Part shown: in pieces, positions 1 through 8,250 of the stretch
Numbering within the stretch: the first letter of the stretch is position 1
Layout of the letters: each line of letters starts with the position of its first letter
DNA from: Phycisphaera mikurensis NBRC 102666
GTDB taxonomy: Bacteria; Planctomycetota; Phycisphaerae; Phycisphaerales; SM1A02
DNA: 34,764 bases
Direction: 5' to 3'
Assembly (NCBI GenBank): GCA_945870475.1
Contig: CAMBSR010000001.1
Location: 1 to 34,764, forward strand
Made by a program: the position numbers and the translations under genes
The notes under the pieces: generated by a model
Seen by the model: the letters and a program-made list of their open reading frames with translations, nothing else
The model's database searches: none
Told to the model about the DNA's origin: nothing

Positions 1-44
1 CGGAAGAACTGCGCGTGCCCGTCGACGAGGTAGAGCGTCGCCAT
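1..44 (-). CDS. polA: DNA polymerase I, N-terminal fragment (cut by window edge)
   Basis: Only 14 complete codons lie in the window, starting at the ATG at 44-42. They read MATLYLVDGHAQFF, followed by the first two bases (CG) of what is probably an Arg codon. The 'LYLVDGHAQ' block is the opening strand of the 5'-nuclease domain of bacterial DNA polymerase I, with its first metal-binding Asp. The start lies 3 nt after the TGA (50-48) of the GlmU-like gene, so it is probably the next gene of the mre operon and translationally coupled to it. The call rests on one short motif; another FEN/PIN-type nuclease is possible but less likely. Confidence 0.7.
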   Translation of the reverse strand, partial: MATLYLVDGHAQFF

Positions 45-47
45 CCG

Positions 48-1289
48 TCAGCCCGCGCCCGCCCCGTGCAGGGCCGAGAGCCGCGCGCACTCGGCAACGC
101 CGGGCTCGCGCCCGCGCCGCGCCATCACGGTGCGCGCGATGTCCATGAACTTGTCGAGCCGGAAGCGGCGCTCGCCGTCGTCGGTGACCCAGGCGAACGA
201 GCCCACCGCGCCGGAGACCGCCTTGCCGGCGGCCCACATGGTGCCGGTGCCGATGGACGTGCCAGTCATCACGCGCGTGCCGATGGCAAGCTTGGTGTGG
301 TCACCCACAATGCAGCCCATGAACTGCCGGCCGCTGCGCTCGAGCGGCGAATTCGGGGAGAGGCGCATGGTCACCTCGCCGTAGGTGTTCAGCAGGTTCG
401 AATTGACGGTGCCGGCGCCCAGGTTCACCCATTCGCCAAGAAGCGCGTCGCCAAGGTGCCCGTCGTGCGCCTTGTTGCTGCACGCCTGGAAGATGGCGGA
501 ACCGATCTCCCCCGCTCCGCGGCACTGCGGCCCGAGCACGGTGCGCGCCTTGATGACGCTCCGATCCATCACGATGGACTTCGGACCGATCCACGCGGGG
601 CCGGTGATCACGCTGCCGTGGCGAACCTCGGCGCCGCGGTCCACCAGGATGGGCCCGGTGGAGGTGTCGAAGACGACGCCGATGCCGATGGTGGCGCTGG
701 CATGCAGGTGGAGCGCACCAGTGCCCGCACGCGCTGCGTGCGCCGGCAGCGCGCCGCGCTCGGCCGCGGGCCACGCGCCGGACACCTGCTCCATGTCGGC
801 AGCCATCGCGGCACCGAGCACGTCGGCGTTCAGGAGATGCCACGGGCGGCTCCACACGGAGAGCGCGCACGGGAGCTGCTGCACGCCCGCGGGCAGCGCG
901 GGCTTCCCGGCGTGAATCGAGGACATGAACGCCGTCAGCGCCGCACCCGCAAGCCGCGCAGCGATCACGGTGCCGTCCGCCGCGACGAGTACCGCGCCGG
1001 ATGCCAGTCCGTCGAACGCCTCGCGCATGGCGCGCGTGCCCGCGTGGACACGGCCGTTGATGCAGAGTGCCGCGGTGCACGCGGCCACGGACTCGGCGCC
1101 GTGACGCTCGGCAAGGAGCGCCATGGAGCCCGCCGCCGCCGCCATCCGTACCGGGGTGCCGAAGCCCGCGGCGCGCTCGATGGCGGTCAGGCCGCCCGAG
1201 CGCTGCTCGAAGGAGACGCGCAGGTCGGAGAGCGGGCCGAGGCTGCCTTGGCCGTCGTCGAAGAGGAGGATCGCGGGGACCTGGTCCAT
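48..1289 (-). CDS. GlmU-like sugar nucleotidyltransferase / left-handed beta-helix acetyltransferase family protein
   Basis: 413 residues. The C-terminal half (about 220-370) is a left-handed beta-helix hexapeptide region with 'SNKAHDGHLGDALLGEWVN' followed by 'LGAGTVNSN'. The latter resembles the acetyl-CoA/sugar-binding loop of GlmU (IGAGTITCN). The N-terminal part lacks the usual LxAGxGxRM nucleotide loop and begins ILLFDDGQGSLGPLSDLR, the pattern of the 'alternative GlmU' family known mainly from Bacteroidetes and planctomycetes. A role in making UDP-GlcNAc or a related activated sugar for wall or envelope polymers is inferred. It starts 20 nt after mreD and ends 3 nt before polA, so it belongs to the mre operon. 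Family assignment is good; the exact substrate is not known. Confidence 0.75.
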   Translation of the reverse strand: MDQVPAILLFDDGQGSLGPLSDLRVSFEQRSGGLTAIERAAGFGTPVRMAAAAGSMALLAERHGAESVAACTAALCINGRVHAGTRAMREAFDGLASGAVLVAADGTVIAARLAGAALTAFMSSIHAGKPALPAGVQQLPCALSVWSRPWHLLNADVLGAAMAADMEQVSGAWPAAERGALPAHAARAGTGALHLHASATIGIGVVFDTSTGPILVDRGAEVRHGSVITGPAWIGPKSIVMDRSVIKARTVLGPQCRGAGEIGSAIFQACSNKAHDGHLGDALLGEWVNLGAGTVNSNLLNTYGEVTMRLSPNSPLERSGRQFMGCIVGDHTKLAIGTRVMTGTSIGTGTMWAAGKAVSGAVGSFAWVTDDGERRFRLDKFMDIARTVMARRGREPGVAECARLSALHGAGAG

Positions 1290-1309
1290 GGTGGAAGCCT
1301 AGCGCGGGG

Positions 1310-1909
1310 TCAGTCGCCCGCCCGGAGCACGCGCGCCGCGCCGGAGAAGCGCGGGCCGGCGGTGGCGAACGCCCACGCCGTGAGTGTGCGCTGCAGTGCC
1401 CACGCGGGCACCACCGCCACCACTGCGGAGAGGAGCGCATCGATGATGTCGGAACCCATGGCCGCCGCACCGCTGCCGCCGCCCCAGAGCGGGGTCGGAT
1501 CGGCGTACGCCGCGCGAATGCCGGCGATGGCGATGAATGCAAGCGAAGCAAACACCGCGCAGACGAAGGTGGAGAACGCCACCGTCAGGGTGTTGCGGCG
1601 GTAGAGCCACGTGCGCGATTCGAGCACCGCCCACGCGCCCGCCACGCAGGCCAGGACGTGCGGGCCGAAGACCGGCACCGCCCGCGGCGCATCGCCGCCG
1701 ATGCCGAGCGCCGGGTGCATGGCGTCGAGCCAGAAACCGACGACCACCGCGCCCCAGAGCGCCGCGGTGCGCGAGGCGTAAAGCGACACGAATGCCAGAA
1801 GGAGCGGCCAGAGGTGCGGTACATGGCCACCCACCGCGAACGCCGGCATGAGTGCGGCGTCCAGCATGAGCACCAGCGCGGCCACTGGCACGAAGATCCA
1901 CCACCTCAC
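1310..1909 (-). CDS. mreD: rod shape-determining protein MreD
   Basis: 199 residues, almost entirely hydrophobic, with about five predicted membrane segments; it begins RWWIFVPVAALVLMLDAALMP. Size and topology fit MreD, the integral membrane part of the Mre elongasome that links MreC to the wall synthesis complex. MreD sequences are poorly conserved, so position carries much of the call: it directly follows mreC. The start is GTG at 1909-1907 and overlaps the mreC TGA as GTGA, indicating translational coupling. No rodA or pbp2 follows, unlike many mre operons. Confidence 0.8.
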   Translation of the reverse strand: MRWWIFVPVAALVLMLDAALMPAFAVGGHVPHLWPLLLAFVSLYASRTAALWGAVVVGFWLDAMHPALGIGGDAPRAVPVFGPHVLACVAGAWAVLESRTWLYRRNTLTVAFSTFVCAVFASLAFIAIAGIRAAYADPTPLWGGGSGAAAMGSDIIDALLSAVVAVVPAWALQRTLTAWAFATAGPRFSGAARVLRAGD

Positions 1910-2799
1910 CGGGCACCCCCGGCGCCGGGCGCATCCTGCACCTTCACCACGAGCCGCGAGAGCCGCAGCGGGTCCGACTCCATACGAACGGAGACGCGCC
2001 GCCGCAGCGGGTTGGCGTCCAACGGTCCGACCGATTCCACGACTCCGATCCGCATCCCCTGCGCCGCCGGGCGCCAGGTCGCGTCGGCCAGGAGCACCGG
2101 ATCACCGGGAACCACCTCTGCGGGGGTCTCCAGCTCGCCCACCAGCATCCGGTTGCCGGATGGCACCAGCTGCACCAGGACCGGCACGCGGTCGGAGGGC
2201 ACCGCCTTCCCGCCCTTCGCGGGCGCTGGCGGGCCCGAGGGGCGCACCTGGGCGTCGATCCGGCCGCAGCGGCGATCGTCGAGGGGAATCACCCAGGACC
2301 GTCCGGCAGCCCCGCCGGAGGCCACCTGGCCCACCAGCTGGTTGCCCGCCACCACCACCGGGTCGCCGGCCTGCACGCCCTGCGATGCGCCCACGTCGAT
2401 TCCCAGCAGCCCGCCGGGGCGACCCGTGGAGCGCTCCACCACCGTGGCCAGGCGCGGGCGCCAGCCGGCGCGGTCGGCGGGTCGGTAGCCGGTTAGTTCG
2501 CCGAGCTCGCGCTCCAGCTGGCCGACGCGCAGCTGCGCGGCGTCCAGCTCGCCCTGCAGGCGATCGCGGTCCTCGCGGGCGGTACGAAGGTCTTCGGGGA
2601 GGCCTTGGTACGGATCGGCCGGTGTGCGGATCCAGTCGCGCGCCCAACCGAGCAGTGCGGTGCCCGGACGCATCGGCGCCCAGAGCACGGTGGCCAACCC
2701 GCCCGACCACGACGCCTGCGATCCCTGCGGCAACGCCGCCAGGACCGCGGCCACGCCGAGGACGATCGCGAGGATTCTGCTGCTCGAGACGAACGCCAT
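1906..2799 (-). CDS. mreC: rod shape-determining protein MreC
   Basis: 297 residues with MreC architecture: an N-terminal membrane anchor (about 8-24), a short coiled coil (about 68-104, rich in R/E/D/L/Q) and a periplasmic double beta-barrel domain (about 115-290). The first barrel contains 'LLGIDVGASQGVQAGDPVVV', the conserved MreC strand-turn pattern with small residues before G-V-x-x-G-x-x-V. MreC scaffolds MreB filaments to periplasmic wall synthases. It lies 64 nt after mreB and overlaps mreD by 4 nt. The ATG start is preceded by GAGG at short spacing. The extreme C-terminus (APGAGGAR) looks unstructured. Confidence 0.9.
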   Translation of the reverse strand: MAFVSSSRILAIVLGVAAVLAALPQGSQASWSGGLATVLWAPMRPGTALLGWARDWIRTPADPYQGLPEDLRTAREDRDRLQGELDAAQLRVGQLERELGELTGYRPADRAGWRPRLATVVERSTGRPGGLLGIDVGASQGVQAGDPVVVAGNQLVGQVASGGAAGRSWVIPLDDRRCGRIDAQVRPSGPPAPAKGGKAVPSDRVPVLVQLVPSGNRMLVGELETPAEVVPGDPVLLADATWRPAAQGMRIGVVESVGPLDANPLRRRVSVRMESDPLRLSRLVVKVQDAPGAGGAR

Positions 2800-2863
2800 G
2801 GGGCCTCAGCTCCGGCGACGGGCGACGCGGCGGGCGGCCAAGCGGCCACGCGCCGTCCGTGGG

Positions 2864-3934
2864 TCAGACCGAGTCGGCGTCCGACTCGAGCGTGTCCTTG
2901 AAGAGGTCCAGGTTCTCGAGGTAGTTGCTGGTGCCGCGGGCCACGCACGAGAGCGGCTCGTCGGCGATCTTCACGTCCAGGCCGGTGGCCTGGTGGAAGA
3001 CCTTGTCGATGCCGCGCAGGAGCGCGCCACCGCCGGCGATGGTGATGCCGTTGTCCACGAGGTCGGCGGCCAGCTCGGGCTTGGCCTTCTCGAGGACGCG
3101 CACCACGGCTTCGGCAATGAGGCCGACGGGCTCGCTGAGGGCCTCGCGGATCTCCTGGCTCGTGACCTCCACCTTGCGGGGAAGGCCGGTCTTCATGTCG
3201 CGGCCGCGCACGTCCATCTTCATCTCCGGGCCCGTGGGGGCGGCGGAGCCGATCTCGATCTTGATGCGCTCGGCGGTCTGCTCACCGATCAGCAGGCCGT
3301 GCACGCGCTTCATGTGGTTGATGATGGAGTCGTCGAAGTCGTCACCGGCCACGCGCAGGCTCTCGCACTCGGCGATGGCCGCGAGGGAGATGATGGCGAC
3401 ATCGGCGGCGGCACCAGCGAGATCGCCGATGTCGACGATCATGCTCGCCGTGGGCTCGGCCACCGGGAGGCCGGCGCCGATGGCAGCGGCCATGGGCTCG
3501 TGCACCAGGTAGACGCGGCGCGCACCGGCGCGCTCGGCGCTCTCGTACACGGCCTGCTTCTCGACGCTGGTGATGCCGGACGGGATGGCGATGACCACGC
3601 GAGGCCCGAAGATTCGCGTGCTCTTGCCGTTCACCTTCTTGATGAAGTAGCCGAGCATGGCCTCGGTGACGGCGAAGTCGCTGATGACGCCGTCCTTCAG
3701 CGGGCGAACCGCGCTGATGGAGCCGGGCGTCTTGCCGAGCATGTCCTTCGCGGCGAAGCCGACGGCCTCGCCGTCGTTGAGGACGATGTTGGTGCCCTTG
3801 CGGACGGCCACCACGGAGGGTTCGTTCAGGACGATGCCTTCGCCCCGGACGCACACCAGGGTGTTGCAGGTGCCAAGGTCGATCCCCATGTCGACGCTGA
3901 AGAGGCGTGAGAGCCAGTCGATCTCGAGAGCCAC
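2864..3934 (-). CDS. mreB: rod shape-determining protein MreB, actin-like filament protein
   Basis: 356 residues from a GTG start at 3934-3932. This start is chosen because AGGAAGGAG stands 7 nt upstream and it gives the normal MreB N-terminus; the longer open frame upstream (to 4060) reads as non-homologous sequence. Actin-fold motifs are visible: phosphate-1 'MGIDLGTCNTLVC', phosphate-2 'SMIVDIGDLAG' and the adenosine loop 'GITIAGGGALLRGIDK'. MreB polymerises with ATP under the inner membrane and organises peptidoglycan synthesis. It is the first gene of the mreBCD-glmU-like-polA run. Its phosphate-2 loop reads DIGDLAG rather than the commoner DIGGGT; I have not tested how widespread that variant is. 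Confidence 0.95.
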   Translation of the reverse strand: MALEIDWLSRLFSVDMGIDLGTCNTLVCVRGEGIVLNEPSVVAVRKGTNIVLNDGEAVGFAAKDMLGKTPGSISAVRPLKDGVISDFAVTEAMLGYFIKKVNGKSTRIFGPRVVIAIPSGITSVEKQAVYESAERAGARRVYLVHEPMAAAIGAGLPVAEPTASMIVDIGDLAGAAADVAIISLAAIAECESLRVAGDDFDDSIINHMKRVHGLLIGEQTAERIKIEIGSAAPTGPEMKMDVRGRDMKTGLPRKVEVTSQEIREALSEPVGLIAEAVVRVLEKAKPELAADLVDNGITIAGGGALLRGIDKVFHQATGLDVKIADEPLSCVARGTSNYLENLDLFKDTLESDADSV

Positions 3935-3941
3935 GTGGTTG

Positions 3942-3949
3942 CTCCTTCC
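3942..3949 (-). promoter_or_regulatory. Shine-Dalgarno sequence deciding the mreB GTG start
   Basis: On the minus strand GGAAGGAG precedes GTG (3934-3932) with a 7-nt spacer. It is one of the strongest Shine-Dalgarno matches in the window and sets the mreB start 42 codons inside the longest open frame. Confidence 0.8.
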
Positions 3950-4057
3950 TGAAGCCGTGCATCCAGCGCGGACTCCGCCGCACCGGGGGTCGCCGGGCGA
4001 CCCATCGCGCGGAGGATAGCGAAAGCACGGGCGGGAGGAGTCCGCATCCAACGGGCG

Positions 4058-4092
4058 CAAAGAGAAACGCCGCCGCGGGGAGCCGCGACGGC
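4058..4092 (-). terminator. Rho-independent terminator after the 57-aa protein gene
   Basis: On the minus strand GCCGTCGCGG, a CTCC loop and CCGCGGCGGC form a 10-bp stem with a single G-T pair (4092-4069). It is followed by GTTTCTCTTT (4068-4059). It lies about 57 nt after the stop of the small membrane protein and separates that unit from mreB downstream. Confidence 0.8.
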
Positions 4093-4148
4093 GCAGTGGA
4101 TGCTGGATTCGAATCAGGCGGCGAGCCGCCCGTCGGTACAGGCTTCGG

Positions 4149-4322
4149 TCAGCGGCTGCTGGCGGTGTCGAACGGGCCCTGGCCCGTTACGTCGGTGTTC
4201 ATCTTGGCAACCACGGCGGCTGCCAGGATGACCATGAGGAGGGCGACGGTGAGAAGGCCGGTATAGACGTTGAGCTGCGGCTTGGCGCGCTTGACGTCGG
4301 AGGTGGTTGCGGCGGTTGCCAT
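4149..4322 (-). CDS. 57-residue single-pass membrane protein of unknown function
   Basis: A short gene that a length-limited ORF search misses. ATG at 4322-4320 is preceded by CGGAG with a 7-nt spacer, and TGA is at 4151-4149. The protein has a polar N-terminus (ATAATTSDVKRAKPQLN), one membrane helix (about residues 20-39, 'YTGLLTVALLMVILAAAVVA') and a polar tail ending GPFDTASSR. Positive charges before the helix predict N-in topology. It begins 23 nt after the coiled-coil membrane protein gene and is followed by a terminator, so the two form one operon. I do not recognise a family. A partner or stabiliser of the coiled-coil protein is plausible from context only. The overlapping 79-codon frame at 4114-4353 is a shadow: very Arg/His-rich with no membrane segment. 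Confidence 0.75.
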   Translation of the reverse strand: MATAATTSDVKRAKPQLNVYTGLLTVALLMVILAAAVVAKMNTDVTGQGPFDTASSR

Positions 4323-4345
4323 GGTGGGGCTCCGGGTTCCGTGGG

Positions 4346-5245
4346 TTACTCACCCTTGCGGGCGATGGCGCGCTGGCCGGACTTCACTTCGCCGCGACCG
4401 GAGGCGTCCTCGAGCTCCACCACGCCGACGGCGCGGTTCACGTCCACCTGGACGATGCGGAGGTTGCCGATGAAGTTGGAACCGTCGGCGATGGTCATGA
4501 CCCAGCCTTCCTTCACGCCATCGCGGCTGCCCGCGTTGATCTCGGCGAGGGTGGCATCGGGCTCGCGCTTCACGTCGACGAGCGTGGCGCTCAGCGAGCG
4601 ATCGGCGACGACCGGGAGGCCTGCATCGGCGGTGGCACCGGCGCGCGGGGCGGCGGAGCCGTGGAGGGCCGCGTAGCGCTGCACGTCGGCCATGGCGCGC
4701 TCCTTGTCCTCGGAGACCTTCTGGAGCTGTTCCTGGAGCTGGCGCTTGGCAGCGGTCTCGCTGTCGAGGTCACCCTGCATGCGGGCGAGCGAGTCCTGCA
4801 GCTCGACGCGCGCCTTCTCGGCGGCGAGGTACTGCGTGCGGGCGCCTTCGATGTCCTGGCGCATGGCGTCGATCAGCTTGGTCTGGAGGGTGTCGTTGGC
4901 GCTGAAGGCGCCGACCTGGCCCTTGAGGTCCGCGATCTCGATGCGCACGCGCTCGAGATCACGCTCCTTGTCGGCGCGCATCTGGGTTTCCTTGTCACGC
5001 TCCATGGTGGCAGCGCGCAACTGCGACTCCATGCCGGCAACCTTCGCCTGCAGCGCGGCAACGCTCGCGTTGTACGCGTCGTTGGCCACGCCCATCTCGG
5101 CTTCCTTGGCCTTGAGGGTGGCAGTGGCATCTTCGGCCTTCTGCTTGAAGACGAACTGGTTCGTCGACGACACGGCCGCGAGCGGCGCGATGGCGCAAGC
5201 GAGGAGGGCGACGAGGACGACGAGGATCTTGGTCAGGATGTGCAC
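4346..5245 (-). CDS. membrane-anchored coiled-coil protein with MreC-like C-terminal beta domain
   Basis: 299 residues from GTG at 5245-5243, chosen because GAGG lies 8 nt upstream and the membrane anchor then starts at the N-terminus; the in-frame ATG at 5281 has no ribosome binding site. Order of parts: membrane segment (4-24), a long coiled coil (about 35-195, rich in A/E/K/R/Q/L), a linker (196-215) and a small beta domain (about 217-299). The beta domain contains 'INAGSRDGVKEGWVMTI', resembling the MreC periplasmic barrel motif (IDxGSxxGVxxGxxV). The anchor-coil-barrel order is that of MreC, but it is clearly distinct from the mreC at 1906-2799. It heads a two-gene operon with a consensus-like promoter. 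It probably acts in the periplasm near the inner membrane; function unknown, and a second MreC-type scaffold is an inference. Confidence 0.8.
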   Translation of the reverse strand: MHILTKILVVLVALLACAIAPLAAVSSTNQFVFKQKAEDATATLKAKEAEMGVANDAYNASVAALQAKVAGMESQLRAATMERDKETQMRADKERDLERVRIEIADLKGQVGAFSANDTLQTKLIDAMRQDIEGARTQYLAAEKARVELQDSLARMQGDLDSETAAKRQLQEQLQKVSEDKERAMADVQRYAALHGSAAPRAGATADAGLPVVADRSLSATLVDVKREPDATLAEINAGSRDGVKEGWVMTIADGSNFIGNLRIVQVDVNRAVGVVELEDASGRGEVKSGQRAIARKGE

Positions 5246-5371
5246 GGATGGTGCCTCAGGTATCCCGCGAACCGACGACATGCCGGGCGCGGGGATTGTT
5301 CATGCGGGATCGATGCGCGTGTTCAGAAATGGACAGGTCGAACCCCGGAACAACAGATCCGACTGTTATCA

Positions 5372-5401
5372 GTAATACCAAAGATGTATACGAACTGTCA
5401 A
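5372..5401 (-). promoter_or_regulatory. sigma70-type promoter of the coiled-coil / 57-aa protein operon
   Basis: On the minus strand TTGACA (5401-5396, a perfect -35 consensus) is followed after 18 nt by TATTAC (5377-5372). It sits in a locally AT-rich stretch that stands out from the surrounding GC-rich sequence. The -35 overlaps the TGA of the upstream lnt-HEAT gene. The predicted leader is about 120 nt. Confidence 0.65.
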
Positions 5402-8247
5402 CGGGGTCGGGTTGCAACGAGGATCGCCTTTGCTGCGGCAAGTTGCACGGCCGGGTCCTTGTCGAAGAGGCCGGGCTCCAGTTCCGGAACCACCGCCACC
5501 CCGCCCGCATAACCAATCGCCAGTGCCGCTTCGGCGCGGACCGCCGGCTCCCGGTCGCCCAGGAGGGTCCGTGCAAACTTCACCACCGTCTGGCTGTCCT
5601 GCGAACTGACCTGTGCAAGGGCCGTGGCGCAGCCGATCCGGACCTCGGTCGGACGGGCAGAAATCCCGGTTCCGTCGATGAGCCGCATGAGGCTCGGGCG
5701 GGATCCTTCGTCCTTGAGGCGGGCCACCTGCTGGGCGGCCAAGGCCGTGAATTCCGACTGCTCGCCGGGTGAATACAAGGCAGCACGGATCGGCTCGATG
5801 CCGTCGGCGGCACCCAGGCGGACGAGCGCCTCGGCAGCCTGCAGCTCGACGATGCGCACGCGCGCGGGATTGACCTGCTTCATGCCCTTGCCGAGCGAGT
5901 CGCGGATCATCGGGACGGCGGAGCGATTGCCCATGTCGCCGAGGATCAGGTACGCGTTCGAGCGGATCTCCGGATCGTCGGAACGAACCATCGCGGCCAA
6001 GGGGCTCGGGTCGACGCGACGCCCCAGACGCGTCAGCGTGTAGATGGCGGCGGCGCGCACCGAACCGCTCTCGTCCACCAGGAGCGGCTGCACGGCATCG
6101 GCCAGGTCGGTGAGCTTCGCGCGGCCGATCGAGACGCACGCCACGAAGCGAACGCCGCGGTTCGGATCCGAGAGGAGCGGCACCACCACGGCCTTCAGGT
6201 CCTCGGGCGAGGACACGAGCGCCTCGCACGCGTTGGCGCGATAGATGGGCACCTGCGACACCGCCGCGCCGCGCAGCAGCGTGACCGCCGCCGTGTGCGC
6301 GCTGCCGCTCGACTCCACCGGAAGCGGTGCCACCGTGGGGCGACCGGAATCGGAGAGCTTGGCGTCGCCGGTGGACTGCACGCTCTGCGAGCGGCTCGAC
6401 CACGGCTGTTCGCTGGTGGTGGGGGCGGAATCGCATGCGCCCAGGATCACGGGCATCGCAGCAAGCGCGAGCATCGACACCGTGGCAGCCGCGGTGGATC
6501 GCGTGCGCACGAACCGGAAGAGCACGATGGCGGAAGCGGTGAGCATGAGTGCGATCGATGCTACTTCCCCGAATGCCGCGAAGGGGGCCGTTCGCCCATC
6601 CAACGGTGGCGCCGCCCAGAGCCATGCCGCGGTCTGCGGCGCGGGCGGCGCGGCCACGATGCAGCCGGAGGAGTCGATCCCCGCGCAGAGGCCGGTGTTG
6701 GCCGCGCGCACCATGGGCGTGCGCGTCTCGATGCAGCGGAACCGGGAAATCTGCAGGTGCTGCGCGCGGCCGCCGTCGAACCAGCCGTACCAGCCGTCGT
6801 TGGTGATGTTCACCAGGAGATCCGCCGCGCGCGCCCTGCCCCCACGGGCGGGATAGACCAGGTCGCGCGGCACCCAGCACATGGCGTCCTCGAAGCAGAT
6901 GGCGGGCGCGATGCGCACCGTGCGGCCCTCCCACGGGATCTCGAACCGCACCGGCTCACCGCCGCGGTCGAGGTCGAAGGACATGCCCGCCGCGCCCACG
7001 GCCAGAAGCTGCTGCTCCAGCCAGTCCCAGCTCGAGATGTACGGCATGGTCTCGCCGAAGGGTGCGAGGAAGATCTTGTCGTAGCGCGGATACGGCGGCG
7101 GACCGGGGTTCACCAGGTAGGCGCTGTTGAACTGCTTGTCCCAGGCGAAGCGCTCGCCGTCGGCGCGCAGGCCGATGAACGCCGGGCTTCCCACCAACAG
7201 CGGAACCTGCAGCCGCTCGGAGAGGAGCGATGCGATCCGCTGGAAGCGGTTGCCCGGGAACCAGGCGTTCGCTTCCTGCAGCGCGATGGTCTCGGGCTCC
7301 AGTCCGTAGCCCGCCAGCATGGTCTCCGGCCACACCGCGAGCGCCACCGGCAGCTTGCGCTCCGCGCAGTCGATGGCACCGCGCATGGTGAGCTCCGCGA
7401 ATTCCGGAATGTCCTTCACTTGTTCGCGGGGCGCCCAGCCCACCTTGTTGCTGGTGGCCAGGTTGGTCTGCACCAGGAGGATGCCCGGCCCCCGCCCGAC
7501 CGGCGCCTGCGAGAGGCGCCAGGAGCCATAGGCAAACGAGGCCAGCAGGAAGAGGAGCGCGAAGACGACACCCGCACGGGCGGTGTTTGCCCAGCGCGGC
7601 ACGCCCACTTCGCCCGCGACAGTGATGCGCGAGGCATGTCGCCGTGCAAGCAATGCATCGACGCACGCCCCCGCCAGCGCGAGCACCAGGAGCGATGCGA
7701 AGATCTCGCCGCAGAGGTCCGCGCCCTGCACCAGCACCACATGCTCAACCAGCGGCTGGCCCCAGCGGAACCACGGATAGCCGTCGAAGAGCACATAGGT
7801 GCGAAACGCCTCCTCGGCACCGAGGGCAAGCGGCACAAGCAGCGCCCACGGAATCCACGCCGGCAGCCCGCGCGCGCACTGCACCAGGAGCCACAGCCCG
7901 AGCAGTTCATGGAACGTGCAGTAGAGGGCCAGTGCGTAGGTGCCGGCACCCGTGACCTGCAGCAACCAGTAGTGGAGGACGAACCACTTGATCCAGAGCA
8001 CCGGCGCGATGGCGAAGGCGACGCTCCACGGAAGGGCCGCGCGCGGCGCGCCGGGCAGGCCACTTGCGGAGCCGCGCACCACGATCCATGCAGTTGGAAT
8101 CGCCGCGGCCACCACCAGGATGCTCCATCCAATCGGCGGATACGCACAGCCGAAGAGCACGCCGGCCACGGCCGCCAACACCGACGCCCAGGCCAGCTCG
8201 CGCACGGCGGCCCGACGAGCGTTCATGGGTGCAGCGGTCTCAGGCAA
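5398..8247 (-). CDS. lnt: apolipoprotein N-acyltransferase fused to a HEAT-repeat (lipoprotein-like) domain
   Basis: 949 residues; Lnt alone is usually about 500-550. Residues 1-580 are Lnt: N-terminal membrane helices, a nitrilase-fold domain with the catalytic triad visible as E308 (VWPET), K391 (RYDKIF) and C451 (PAICFED), and a last helix ending RFVRTRS. Lnt transfers the third acyl chain to the N-terminal Cys of lipoproteins on the periplasmic face. Residues 586-605 then read like a lipoprotein signal peptide ending in the lipobox LGAC (C605), followed by a low-complexity Ser/Pro/Thr linker and six or seven HEAT/PBS-lyase-like repeats (about 650-949). An in-frame GTG at 6510-6508 would give a free lipoprotein, but no good ribosome binding site precedes it. 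The gene start is TTG at 8247, with GGGGAAG 6 nt upstream overlapping the accD end; ATG at 8226 is the alternative. Confidence 0.85.
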   Translation of the reverse strand: MPETAAPMNARRAAVRELAWASVLAAVAGVLFGCAYPPIGWSILVVAAAIPTAWIVVRGSASGLPGAPRAALPWSVAFAIAPVLWIKWFVLHYWLLQVTGAGTYALALYCTFHELLGLWLLVQCARGLPAWIPWALLVPLALGAEEAFRTYVLFDGYPWFRWGQPLVEHVVLVQGADLCGEIFASLLVLALAGACVDALLARRHASRITVAGEVGVPRWANTARAGVVFALLFLLASFAYGSWRLSQAPVGRGPGILLVQTNLATSNKVGWAPREQVKDIPEFAELTMRGAIDCAERKLPVALAVWPETMLAGYGLEPETIALQEANAWFPGNRFQRIASLLSERLQVPLLVGSPAFIGLRADGERFAWDKQFNSAYLVNPGPPPYPRYDKIFLAPFGETMPYISSWDWLEQQLLAVGAAGMSFDLDRGGEPVRFEIPWEGRTVRIAPAICFEDAMCWVPRDLVYPARGGRARAADLLVNITNDGWYGWFDGGRAQHLQISRFRCIETRTPMVRAANTGLCAGIDSSGCIVAAPPAPQTAAWLWAAPPLDGRTAPFAAFGEVASIALMLTASAIVLFRFVRTRSTAAATVSMLALAAMPVILGACDSAPTTSEQPWSSRSQSVQSTGDAKLSDSGRPTVAPLPVESSGSAHTAAVTLLRGAAVSQVPIYRANACEALVSSPEDLKAVVVPLLSDPNRGVRFVACVSIGRAKLTDLADAVQPLLVDESGSVRAAAIYTLTRLGRRVDPSPLAAMVRSDDPEIRSNAYLILGDMGNRSAVPMIRDSLGKGMKQVNPARVRIVELQAAEALVRLGAADGIEPIRAALYSPGEQSEFTALAAQQVARLKDEGSRPSLMRLIDGTGISARPTEVRIGCATALAQVSSQDSQTVVKFARTLLGDREPAVRAEAALAIGYAGGVAVVPELEPGLFDKDPAVQLAAAKAILVATRPR

Positions 8248-8250
8248 CCG

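Noticed and set aside
3935..4060. N-terminal extension of MreB by 42 residues
   Set aside because: The GTG at 3934 has a near-perfect Shine-Dalgarno sequence and yields the standard MreB N-terminus; the extension has no homology pattern.
4114..4353. A 79-codon minus-strand frame over the small membrane protein
   Set aside because: Very Arg/His-rich with no domain or membrane segment; the overlapping 57-codon frame has a ribosome binding site and a clear transmembrane helix.
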